A DNA stretch of 13,225 nucleotides from Polaromonas sp. (GTDB lineage Bacteria; Pseudomonadota; Gammaproteobacteria; Burkholderiales; Burkholderiaceae_C): contig JANYFF010000083.1 in the NCBI GenBank assembly GCA_025362825.1, positions 1-13,225 on the forward strand, written 5' to 3'. Both the position numbers and the translations under genes were made by a program. Positions 1-5,768 of this stretch are shown here, piece by piece (the stretch's first letter is position 1; each line of letters starts with the position of its first letter). The notes below the pieces were generated by a model. That model worked only from the letters and a program-made list of their open reading frames with translations. It had not been told where the DNA came from and did not search any database.

Positions 1-65
1 CCCGGAGTCTGAGGGTGCCGGCGACACAAGGCAAAACATGTCGCCTGATCGACACCTCGCAGGTG

Positions 66-95
66 TTTACCCTGAGCTGCGGCTTCCCGGACAAT
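66..95 (+). promoter_or_regulatory. Possible promoter of the Crp/Fnr gene
   Basis: TTTACC (66-71) and GACAAT (90-95) are separated by 18 bp and resemble -35 and -10 boxes. The -10-like box ends 6 nt before the ATG at 102, so transcription would begin at or next to the start codon (a leaderless mRNA). This fits the lack of a Shine-Dalgarno sequence. It is inferred from pattern only. Confidence 0.3.
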
Positions 96-101
96 ACGCC
101 C

Positions 102-788
102 ATGCCGTTCGATTTTTCCTGCCCTTCCACCCAATTCCTCCAGTCCCAACCCTGGTTTCGCCACCTGTCCGGCGCAGACCAGGAACGCGTGACCGCGAGC
201 GTGGTCACGCAGGCCGGCAAAAAGGGTGAAGTCATGCTGCACGCCGGCGAAGAGGTGCACGGGTGGTACGGCGTGCTGTCCGGCCTGGTCAAGTTGCAAA
301 GCAGCTCATCCAAAGGGCGCGTATCGGCGTTTCTGGGTGTGCCTGATGGTGAGTGGTTTGGTGAAGGCTCGACCCTGAAGGCGGAGCCGCGTCGCTACGA
401 TGTGATCGCCCTGCGCGACACCCTGCTGCTGTGTCTGCCGCGCGCCCGGTTTGATGAGCTGCTGGCCGACTCCCTGCCCTTTAATCACTACCTTGTGGCA
501 CACCTGAACCGGCGCCTTGGGCAAGCCATGACCATCATCGAAGCTGGCCGACTGCGTGCGCCCGAGCAGCGGGTGGCGCTCTACCTGAGCCGCGTGTTCT
601 GGCAGGGTCGCCGCAGGCTGGCACTCTCCCAGGAAGAACTGGGACACTTAGCGGGCCTGTCGCGGCAAACGGTCAACCGGGCGCTCAAATCCATGGAGCA
701 GCAGGGCCTGGTATCTCTGGAGTTCGGCCGGGTAACTATGCTTGATGAACAGGCTTTGACGGCACATGCCATCCGGCCAGAGGTCTAG
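102..788 (+). CDS. Crp/Fnr-family transcriptional regulator
   Basis: Predicted DNA-binding regulator of 228 aa, a usual length for the Crp/Fnr family. An N-terminal cyclic-nucleotide-binding-like beta-barrel (about residues 25-115) carries a G-E pair (87-88) followed by R97-R98, loosely like the CRP effector pocket. A dimerisation helix follows (about 120-150). The C-terminal winged helix has the motif LSQEELGHLAGLSRQTVNRA (175-194), with the recognition helix at SRQTVNRAL. The N terminus lacks the cysteine cluster of oxygen-sensing FNR, so an Fe-S sensor is unlikely; the ligand is unknown. I chose the ATG at 102 because it gives the family length; the frame is open to the window edge, and a GTG at 15 would add 29 atypical residues. 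No clear Shine-Dalgarno precedes 102. The TAG stop (786-788) lies inside the target duplication of the downstream IS, which therefore does not change the protein. Confidence 0.85.
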   Translation: MPFDFSCPSTQFLQSQPWFRHLSGADQERVTASVVTQAGKKGEVMLHAGEEVHGWYGVLSGLVKLQSSSSKGRVSAFLGVPDGEWFGEGSTLKAEPRRYDVIALRDTLLLCLPRARFDELLADSLPFNHYLVAHLNRRLGQAMTIIEAGRLRAPEQRVALYLSRVFWQGRRRLALSQEELGHLAGLSRQTVNRALKSMEQQGLVSLEFGRVTMLDEQALTAHAIRPEV

Positions 789-789
789 G
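784..789. repeat. Left target-site duplication of the IS481-family element (TCTAGG)
   Basis: TCTAGG here is identical to TCTAGG at 1830-1835, directly flanking the two ends of the element. This matches the NCTAGN target duplication known for IS481. The palindromic CTAG (785-788) holds the TAG stop of the upstream regulator on + and of the transposase on -. Confidence 0.95.
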
Positions 790-1735
790 TGTGAAGTGTC
801 AAGAGGTTGTTTCGATGTAGATTGAGACGAGACATGGGGGTAGCGCCTGCGATGCCCTGATGAGGGCGATGCCAGTTGTAGTGGTGATTCCAGTAGTCCA
901 GGGCTGCTGTGCGTTCGCTGGAGTTTTGATAGGTGAAGCCGTAGGCCCACTCGCGCAGCGCTGACTGGATGAACCGCTCCGCTTTGCCATTGGTCTGCGG
1001 ACGGTAGGGACGGGTGAACTTGTGGCGGATCCCCAGTTCATTGCAGGCCAGGGCAAAGTCTTTCGAGCGGAATGCCGAGCCGTTGTCCGTGAGCAGACGC
1101 TTGATCCTGATGCCCAGGGACGCGTAGTACGCCTGTGCATTGCGCAGGAACTGCACCGCCTGGGGCACCTTCTCATCAGGGTGGACATCGGTGAAGGCGA
1201 TGCGGGCGTGGTCATCAATGGCCACGAACAGCGTCTCCCAGCCAGCGCCGTCCACGCTGTCTCGCCTGTTGCCCGTCACGCGGTGGCTGGGCCGCACGAT
1301 GCGTCCGAGCTTTTTGGTGTCGATATGCAGCATGTCTCCTGGCGCTTCATGTTCATAGCGCACCACCGGCTCGACCGGCTCAAGGTCTGCCAGGCGTGAC
1401 AGGCCCGCACGCGCCAACACGCGGCTGACCGTGCTTTTGGAGACGCCCAGGGCGCAAGCAATGCGCCCTTGCGTGAGCCGCCGGCGACGCAGCTCTACGA
1501 CAGCCAGCGCTTTGCCCGAGGCAATGGCCCTCGGACTGTGGGCTGGACGCGACGAAGCGTCGGTCAACCCCGCCTCTCCCAAGGCCAGAAAGCGGCCCAG
1601 CCACTTACGGACCGTGGGCGGAGTCACGCCGTGGGCCAAGGCTGCGGCACCGATGGTCAAGCCTTGCTGGGTGATGTTCTGAATCATTTCGACTCGACGT
1701 GCGAAGGTAAGTCGGGCATTCTTATGGCTGTTCAT
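785..1735 (-). CDS. IS481-family DDE transposase
   Basis: Full-length transposase of 316 aa that would cut and join the IS ends. It has an N-terminal helix-turn-helix (about residues 26-50), a second helix-turn-helix (about 86-112, with GVSKSTVSRVLARAGL), and an RNase-H-fold rve domain with catalytic D139 (HIDTK), D217 (LLTDNGSAF) and E253 (NGKAERF). The D-35-E spacing and the C-terminal YNWHRPH motif are typical of the family. The ATG at 1735 is preceded by AAGGAA (1750-1745 on -), a good Shine-Dalgarno at normal spacing. The reading frame runs through the left terminus, and its TAG stop (785-787) is supplied by the duplicated target CTAG, not by the IS itself. It converges on and overlaps the regulator gene by the shared stop bases. 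No frameshift is needed. Confidence 0.97.
   Translation of the reverse strand: MNSHKNARLTFARRVEMIQNITQQGLTIGAAALAHGVTPPTVRKWLGRFLALGEAGLTDASSRPAHSPRAIASGKALAVVELRRRRLTQGRIACALGVSKSTVSRVLARAGLSRLADLEPVEPVVRYEHEAPGDMLHIDTKKLGRIVRPSHRVTGNRRDSVDGAGWETLFVAIDDHARIAFTDVHPDEKVPQAVQFLRNAQAYYASLGIRIKRLLTDNGSAFRSKDFALACNELGIRHKFTRPYRPQTNGKAERFIQSALREWAYGFTYQNSSERTAALDYWNHHYNWHRPHQGIAGATPMSRLNLHRNNLLTLHT
790..810 (+). repeat. Left terminal inverted repeat of the IS
   Basis: This 21-bp terminus begins TGTGAAGTGTCAAG and pairs with 1809-1829 at 18 of 21 positions. The last transposase codons are encoded within it. Confidence 0.93.
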
Positions 1736-1737
1736 CT

Positions 1738-1795
1738 GATTGAGTTCCTTGAGTTGCTTGGGGGTGTGGTAATTCCCAGTCTCTCAAACTCAATC
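1738..1795 (-). promoter_or_regulatory. Transposase leader inverted repeat around the ribosome-binding site
   Basis: In the transposase leader, GATTGAGTT (1795-1787 on -) is the perfect complement of AACTCAATC (1746-1738 on -), two nt before the ATG, with 40 nt between. A second copy, AACTCAA (1755-1749), lies just upstream of the AAGGAA ribosome-binding site (1750-1745). Pairing with either copy would cover one edge of the Shine-Dalgarno and could limit translation from read-through transcripts. Confidence 0.45.
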
Positions 1796-1808
1796 CAGAT
1801 GAACAAAT

Positions 1809-1829
1809 ACAACCTATTGGAACTTCACA
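1809..1829 (-). repeat. Right terminal inverted repeat of the IS
   Basis: Read on the - strand from 1829, this terminus begins TGTGAAGTTCCAAT and matches the left terminus at 18 of 21 positions. It lies upstream of the transposase gene. Confidence 0.93.
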
Positions 1830-1835
1830 TCTAGG
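1830..1835. repeat. Right target-site duplication of the IS481-family element (TCTAGG)
   Basis: Second copy of TCTAGG, directly abutting the right terminus of the element and identical to 784-789. Confidence 0.95.
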
Positions 1836-1874
1836 CCTCCCACGTTTCGTTTCATTACCCCGAAGCACGGTTTA

Positions 1875-1890
1875 CCCGCAGCAGCGCGGG
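1875..1890. other. Small hairpin upstream of selO
   Basis: CCCGC and GCGGG flank a six-base spacer in the short gap between the IS and selO. No T-run follows on either strand, so it is not a convincing terminator. It could be an operator or a leader structure, but nothing decides this. Confidence 0.25.
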
Positions 1891-1906
1891 GCTAATGGCG
1901 CCATAA

Positions 1907-1912
1907 GACAAT
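1907..1912 (+). promoter_or_regulatory. Possible -10 box of selO
   Basis: GACAAT sits 6 nt before the ATG at 1919, the same hexamer and spacing as in front of the Crp/Fnr gene. No good -35 lies 16-19 bp upstream and no Shine-Dalgarno is seen. It would make selO leaderless if real. Confidence 0.25.
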
Positions 1913-1918
1913 GTGGAT

Positions 1919-3397
1919 ATGAATCCTGTCATCGACAAGCCGCTTGCACTGCCTGAAAACTTGAAGTGGGCGAACCGCTTTGCCGGTCTGGGGCCTGATT
2001 TTTCTACCGTACTTCAGCCCAGTCCCCTGCCCTCACCCTACTGGATCAGCCGCAACGCTGGATTGGCCCGCGAGCTGGGTCTTGGCGAGGCGTGGCTTGA
2101 ATCACAGGCGGCGCTCGAGATTTTTACGGGCAACAAGATTGCCGAGGGCTCTGAGCCCGTGGCCAGCGTCTACAGCGGCCACCAGTTTGGCCAGTGGGCA
2201 GGCCAGCTGGGCGACGGCCGGGCCATCCTGCTTGGCGACATTCAAACGCCTGCGGGCGACATTGAAATCCAGTTAAAGGGGGCCGGTCTCACACCCTACT
2301 CCCGCATGGGCGATGGCCGGGCGGTGCTGCGCAGCTCGATTCGCGAATACCTTTGCTCCGAAGCCATGCACGGTCTGGGTATTGCAACCACACGCGCACT
2401 CAGCCTGACGGGCTCTGACGCCAAGGTGCGCCGGGAGGAAATTGAAACCGCGGCAGTCGTCACACGTACCGCGCCCAGCTTTATCCGGTTCGGGCATTTC
2501 GAGCATTTCAGCTACACCGACCAGCACGCCCAGCTCAAAACACTGGCGGACTACGTCATTGACAACTTCTATCCGGCCTGCCGCGACAAGGCACAACCTT
2601 ATGCCGCGCTGCTTGAAGCTGTCAGCGAACGCACCGCGCACCTGATGGCCGCCTGGCAGGCTGTGGGGTTTTGCCACGGTGTCATGAACACCGACAACAT
2701 GAGCATCTTGGGCTTAACGATTGATTACGGCCCCTTCCAGTTTCTGGATGCCTTTGACCCGACCCACGTCTGCAATCATTCGGACACCCAGGGCCGCTAC
2801 GCCTATAACAAGCAGCCCAATATCGCCTACTGGAACCTGTTTTGCCTTGGCCAGGCGCTGCTGCCGCTGATGGACAACCAGGAGCAGGCGCTGGCGGCCC
2901 TTGAGCCCTACAAAACCATTTTCCCCGCGGCGCTGGAAGCCAGGATGCGCGCCAAGCTCGGGTTACCCGATGCCGTGCCGGAAGACAAGGTATTGATCGA
3001 AAGCACCTTTAAATTGCTGGCCAGCAACAAGGTCGACTACACCATCTTCTGGCGCCGCCTGTGCGGTTTTACCCCGCAGAGCGGCCACGAGCCGGTCCGC
3101 GACTTGTTTTTTGACCGTGAATCCTTCAATGCCTGGGCGCTACAATATTCAGAGCGCCTAGCCCAGGTAGATCCGGGGCTCCGGGCCGATTTGATGCTTA
3201 AAAGCAATCCAAAGTTCGTTTTGCGCAACCATTTGGGCGAGCAAGCCATTCGCGCAGCGAAACTAAAGGATTTTTCCGGGGTCAACACCTTGCTGACCTT
3301 GCTGAAGGCCCCATTTGATGAGCATCCCGGCCACGACAGTTTTGCGGATTTTCCGCCTGACTGGGCCACCGGCATTGAAATCAGCTGCAGCTCCTGA
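1919..3397 (+). CDS. selO: Protein adenylyltransferase SelO (YdiU/UPF0061 family)
   Basis: A pseudokinase-fold enzyme that transfers AMP from ATP to protein hydroxyls; in bacteria it is linked to oxidative stress. The 492 aa fit the family. Numbering from a GTG six bases upstream (1913), visible conserved residues are K122 (QLKGAG), E145 (SIREYL), R185 and R192, D261-N262 (MNTDNMS) and D271 in the DYG motif that replaces the kinase DFG. These match my recollection of the AMPylation active site. The protein ends in Cys-Ser-Ser (TGC-AGC-TCC-TGA), the bacterial Cys form of the selenocysteine tail of eukaryotic SelO. ATG 1919 and GTG 1913 are both possible starts; no Shine-Dalgarno favours either. 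msrB follows after 28 nt, probably co-transcribed. The upstream IS now separates selO from the regulator gene. Confidence 0.95.
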   Translation: MNPVIDKPLALPENLKWANRFAGLGPDFSTVLQPSPLPSPYWISRNAGLARELGLGEAWLESQAALEIFTGNKIAEGSEPVASVYSGHQFGQWAGQLGDGRAILLGDIQTPAGDIEIQLKGAGLTPYSRMGDGRAVLRSSIREYLCSEAMHGLGIATTRALSLTGSDAKVRREEIETAAVVTRTAPSFIRFGHFEHFSYTDQHAQLKTLADYVIDNFYPACRDKAQPYAALLEAVSERTAHLMAAWQAVGFCHGVMNTDNMSILGLTIDYGPFQFLDAFDPTHVCNHSDTQGRYAYNKQPNIAYWNLFCLGQALLPLMDNQEQALAALEPYKTIFPAALEARMRAKLGLPDAVPEDKVLIESTFKLLASNKVDYTIFWRRLCGFTPQSGHEPVRDLFFDRESFNAWALQYSERLAQVDPGLRADLMLKSNPKFVLRNHLGEQAIRAAKLKDFSGVNTLLTLLKAPFDEHPGHDSFADFPPDWATGIEISCSS

Positions 3398-3425
3398 ACT
3401 ATCCAGAAATCCAGAAGGCTTGAAC

Positions 3426-3836
3426 ATGACCGCAAAAATCGAAAAAACCGACGCCGAGTGGAAGGCCCTGCTGCTTGAAAAAGGCGCAGAACCTGTGGCG
3501 TTTGAAGTCACGCGCCACGCAGCTACCGAGCGCGCATACACCGGCAAATACGAGACCGTGTGGGCCGATGGCAGCTACCACTGCATCTGCTGCGGTGCCA
3601 AGCTCTTTGAATCGTCGGCTAAGTTTGATGCCGGGTGCGGCTGGCCCAGCTTCTCCGAAGAAGCCGTTCCTGGCGCCATTGAAGAACACACCGATCGCAA
3701 GTACGGCATGACCCGGGTCGAGACAGTCTGCGCCAGCTGTGGCGCGCACCTCGGCCACGTCTTCCCCGACGGGCCAACAGATACCGGCCTGCGTTATTGC
3801 ATGAATTCGGCTTCGCTGGATTTTAAATCCGAGTGA
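3426..3836 (+). CDS. msrB: Peptide-methionine (R)-S-oxide reductase MsrB
   Basis: Repairs the R epimer of methionine sulfoxide in proteins. The 136-aa protein is a single MsrB domain. Zinc-binding cysteines are C53/C56 (HCICC) and C102/C105 (CASC). The catalytic cysteine is C125 in GLRYCMNSASL, and C71 lies in the GCGWPSF motif, the usual place of a resolving cysteine. H108 and H111 are the conserved active-site-region histidines. There is no signal peptide, so it should be cytoplasmic. I chose ATG 3426 because AGAAGG lies a few bases upstream and the protein then begins at the normal family N terminus; longer starts run back into selO. Its position 28 nt behind selO suggests one transcription unit for two redox-related functions. 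Confidence 0.96.
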   Translation: MTAKIEKTDAEWKALLLEKGAEPVAFEVTRHAATERAYTGKYETVWADGSYHCICCGAKLFESSAKFDAGCGWPSFSEEAVPGAIEEHTDRKYGMTRVETVCASCGAHLGHVFPDGPTDTGLRYCMNSASLDFKSE

Positions 3837-3856
3837 GTGATATCTCAACACGACAA

Positions 3857-3926
3857 CCGTTCGAGCTAAGCTTGTCGAAGCCTTTTATTGGCGTGAGCAG
3901 CCCTTCGAAGAACTCAGGGCTAATGG
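3857..3926. repeat. Head-to-head pair of dispersed 26-bp REP-like repeats
   Basis: Arm 1 (3857-3882) contains GCTTGTCGAAGCC. Arm 2 (3900-3926) is a diverged copy in the opposite orientation, containing CCCTTCGAAGAACTCAGGG. About 17 nt separate them. Arm 1 matches the copy inside purL (12135-12160, opposite strand) at 24 of 26 positions; arm 2 matches it at about 17 of 26. Each copy can form its own small hairpin, and the stem bases covary (GGCT/AGCC in purL, CCCT/AGGG in arm 2), which suggests that the fold matters. The pair fills much of the 130-bp msrB-yciB gap and could act as an mRNA-stability or termination element. Confidence 0.75.
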
Positions 3927-3954
3927 ATTTGTCAGAGCGCCCCGGATCACCCGC

Positions 3955-3960
3955 CATAAT
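3955..3960 (+). promoter_or_regulatory. Possible -10 box of yciB
   Basis: CATAAT ends 6 nt before the yciB ATG (3967), where no Shine-Dalgarno is visible. A TTGTCA at 3929-3934 is 20 bp upstream, longer than the ideal spacing. If used, the transcript would start at or next to the ATG. Confidence 0.3.
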
Positions 3961-3966
3961 CTTGCC

Positions 3967-4593
3967 ATGAAAATTCTCTTCGACTTTTTGCCGATTGCAC
4001 TCTTTTTCGGCATGTTCAAATACGCCGAAGCCAACAAGGAATGGGCGGCCAGTACGGCCACCGAGTGGCTGGGGTTTATGGTCTCTGGCGGCGTGGTCGG
4101 CCCTGCGGAAGGGCCGGTTTTGCTGGCTACCGTGGTGGTAATTGTGGCCACGCTGGCGCAGATCCTGTGGATCAAGGCCAAAGGCCGCAAAGTCGATGCC
4201 ATGCTCTGGATCAGCCTCGGGCTGGTGACGCTGCTCGGCAGCGCAACCATTTATTTCCACAGTGAAAGTTTCATTAAATGGAAGCCCACGGTGCTCTACT
4301 GGGTGATGGGCGGTGCCCTGTTGTTTGGCCAGCTGGTGTTGAAAAAAAACGGCATCAAATCGCTGATGGGCGCTCAGATGGACCTGCCCGACGCTGTCTG
4401 GCGTACCGTCAACTTCAGCTGGATGGGCTTTTTCACCGTCATGGGCTTTCTCAACCTGTGGGTGGCCTTTAACTTCTCAACCAGCACCTGGGTCAACTTC
4501 AAGCTGTTTGGCGGACTGGGGCTGATGGTCGTGTTTGTACTGGTCCAGGCGGTTTACCTGAACAAGCACATCAAACCTGGCGCGGAGTCATGA
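3967..4593 (+). CDS. yciB: Inner-membrane protein YciB (septation protein A family)
   Basis: Integral inner-membrane protein of a family linked to cell-envelope synthesis and intracellular septation. The 208 aa contain about six hydrophobic stretches (roughly 3-19, 50-69, 79-97, 107-124, 148-168, 176-197). Family landmarks include the start MKILFDFLPI, FHSESFIKWKPTVLYW (97-112), the LPDAVWRTVNFSW stretch and TWVNFKLFG (174-182). It is longer than the E. coli protein (about 180 aa) because of an extra segment of roughly 26 residues after the first membrane span (about 22-49, including EWLGFMVSGGVVGPAEGP). The stop overlaps the bolA start by 4 nt (ATGA), so the two are very likely translationally coupled. 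No Shine-Dalgarno precedes the ATG. Confidence 0.93.
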   Translation: MKILFDFLPIALFFGMFKYAEANKEWAASTATEWLGFMVSGGVVGPAEGPVLLATVVVIVATLAQILWIKAKGRKVDAMLWISLGLVTLLGSATIYFHSESFIKWKPTVLYWVMGGALLFGQLVLKKNGIKSLMGAQMDLPDAVWRTVNFSWMGFFTVMGFLNLWVAFNFSTSTWVNFKLFGGLGLMVVFVLVQAVYLNKHIKPGAES

Positions 4594-4871
4594 GTTCTGT
4601 CCTGCCCGTCCACACTGCCGCCATTGAAAAACAGCTTCAACAACGGCTCAACCCGACATCACTCGAAGTGATTGATGAGAGTGCCGCACACGCAGGCCAC
4701 GCGGGCGCGAATGCCGAGGGCTTTGGCACCCATTTCCGCATCCGTATTGCCAGTCCAGCCTTTGCCGGCAAGAACCGCGTTGCACGCCACCGGCTTGTGT
4801 ATGATGCAATGCAAAATTTCATCGATCAGGGCCTGCATGCGCTGGCCATCGAAATCATTGAACAGCCTTGA
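4590..4871 (+). CDS. bolA: BolA-family protein
   Basis: Small protein of 93 aa with the BolA fold. Members partner monothiol glutaredoxins in iron-sulfur trafficking and, in enterobacteria, influence cell shape and biofilm genes. Visible landmarks are LEVIDES (25-31) followed by H34, THFRIRI (47-53), the R-H-R-L-V-Y stretch (66-71) and HALAI (83-87), whose histidine is the conserved C-terminal cluster ligand. It is slightly shorter than E. coli BolA (about 105 aa), lacking its C-terminal tail. The ATG overlaps the yciB stop by 4 nt, and the parvulin gene follows after 25 nt, so the three appear to form an operon. IbaG, the other bacterial BolA paralogue, is less likely given the DES and HALA motifs. 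Confidence 0.9.
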   Translation: MSSVLPVHTAAIEKQLQQRLNPTSLEVIDESAAHAGHAGANAEGFGTHFRIRIASPAFAGKNRVARHRLVYDAMQNFIDQGLHALAIEIIEQP

Positions 4872-4896
4872 TCAAAAACATCTCAACAGGACAACC

Positions 4897-5682
4897 ATGA
4901 AACAGAAATTCCTGACGGCCGTCGCCGTCGCAAGCGTGCTGGCAATGGGCACACAGTTCGCGTTGGCGCAGAACGTCGCCATCGTCAACGGCAAAGCCGT
5001 CCCCAAGACCCGCCTTGAGGCGCTCGCCCAGCAGGTCGCCAAAGGTGGCCGCCCGGTCACCGCTGAAATGCAGACCCAGCTGCGTGAAGAAGTCATCGCA
5101 CGCGAAATTTTCATGCAGGAAGCTGAAAAGCAGGGCCTGTCTAGCAGCGAAGACTTCAAGTCGCAAATGGAACTGGCCCGCCAAACTATTTTGATCCGCG
5201 CGCTTTTCACCGAGTACCAGAAGAAAAACCCCGTCACCGATGCTGACCTGAAAGCTGAATACGACAAGTTTGCTGCGGCCAACGGCGGCAAGGAATACAA
5301 GGCGCGCCACATTCTGGTTGAAAAGGAATCCGACGCCAAGGCCATCATCGCCAGTCTGAAAAAAGGCGCCAAGTTTGAGGACATCGCCAAGAAGCAATCC
5401 AAGGACCCTGGATCCGGCGCCAAGGGCGGCGACCTTGACTGGGCTAACCCAGGCAGCTACGTGCCTGAATTTAGCGAAGCGCTGGTCAAGCTCAACAAGG
5501 GACAAACCACCGAGACACCGGTCAAGTCGCAGTTTGGTTACCACGTGATCCGTCTGGACGATATCCGCACAGCCCAGTTGCCTGAATTTGAGCAGCTCAA
5601 GCCGCAGATCGCCCAGCAAATGGAGCAACAAAAGCTCGCCGCTTTCCAGCAAGAATTGCGTGCAAAGGCCAAGGTAGAGTAA
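4897..5682 (+). CDS. Exported parvulin-type peptidyl-prolyl cis-trans isomerase
   Basis: Periplasmic folding factor of 261 aa that catalyses prolyl isomerisation in exported proteins. A signal peptide (residues 1 to about 24, cleavage near FALA-QN) is followed by a SurA/PrsA-like N-terminal helical region (about 25-130), a parvulin domain (about 134-223: YKARHILV, KQSKDPGSGAKGGDLDW, VPEFSEAL, SQFGYHVIRLDD) and a Gln/Lys-rich helical tail. The ATG at 4897 has AGGA about 8 nt upstream (AACAGGACAACC) and directly yields a signal peptide; longer frames start inside bolA and are not credible. It closes the yciB-bolA unit and is followed by a strong terminator. Length suggests a single-parvulin PpiC/PrsA-like protein, not SurA (two parvulin domains, about 430 aa). 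Confidence 0.95.
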   Translation: MKQKFLTAVAVASVLAMGTQFALAQNVAIVNGKAVPKTRLEALAQQVAKGGRPVTAEMQTQLREEVIAREIFMQEAEKQGLSSSEDFKSQMELARQTILIRALFTEYQKKNPVTDADLKAEYDKFAAANGGKEYKARHILVEKESDAKAIIASLKKGAKFEDIAKKQSKDPGSGAKGGDLDWANPGSYVPEFSEALVKLNKGQTTETPVKSQFGYHVIRLDDIRTAQLPEFEQLKPQIAQQMEQQKLAAFQQELRAKAKVE

Positions 5683-5705
5683 CCTGCCCTGACGAATTTA
5701 AAAAT

Positions 5706-5725
5706 GCGGCTTTCGGGCCGCTTTT
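5706..5725. terminator. Bidirectional rho-independent terminator
   Basis: GCGGC (5706-5710) and GCCGC (5717-5721) form a stem around TTTCGG and are followed by TTTT on +. On - the same stem is followed, after one A, by TTTTT. It lies between the converging parvulin and DUF1624 genes and can serve both. Confidence 0.88.
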
Positions 5726-5768
5726 CCGTTTGTACGCGCTGGTGTATCAGCTGAACACAGCAAGCCGT

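Larger units (their letters stand above)
790..1829 (-). mobile_element. Complete IS481-family insertion sequence, 1,040 bp
   Basis: Both ends are visible. The left end (790-810) starts TGTGAAGT and the right end, read inward from 1829 to 1809, also starts TGTGAAGT. Over 21 bp the two termini match at 18 positions, with mismatches at positions 9, 10 and 14. A perfect TCTAGG duplication flanks the element, and one uninterrupted transposase gene fills it. Length, TGT ends and CTAG-centred target fit the IS481 family. Intact ends, duplication and open frame suggest a recent insertion that may still be active. Removing the element and one target copy would leave about 84 nt between the regulator stop and the selO ATG, so the insertion may have separated two closely spaced genes. 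Confidence 0.97.

Noticed and set aside
15..101. GTG at 15 as the start of the Crp/Fnr gene
   Set aside because: It adds 29 residues not typical of the family and lacks a ribosome-binding site. ATG 102 gives the usual length, although the frame stays open to the window edge, so this is not fully excluded.
1875..1890. CCCGC/GCGGG hairpin as a terminator upstream of selO
   Set aside because: No T-run follows on either strand, and the stem is only 5 bp.
3395..3397. TGA after Cys-Ser-Ser in selO as a selenocysteine codon
   Set aside because: The conserved Sec position is already a TGC cysteine. The TGA is the normal stop after the C-terminal CSS, and no convincing bacterial SECIS was noticed.
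3929..3960. TTGTCA ... CATAAT as a standard sigma-70 promoter for yciB
   Set aside because: The 20-bp spacer is too long for a confident call, so only the -10-like box is listed, at low confidence.
4855..5652. 265-codon open frame on the - strand opposite the parvulin gene
   Set aside because: The + strand product has a signal peptide and parvulin motifs; the reverse frame reads as low-information Leu/Gly/Phe sequence.
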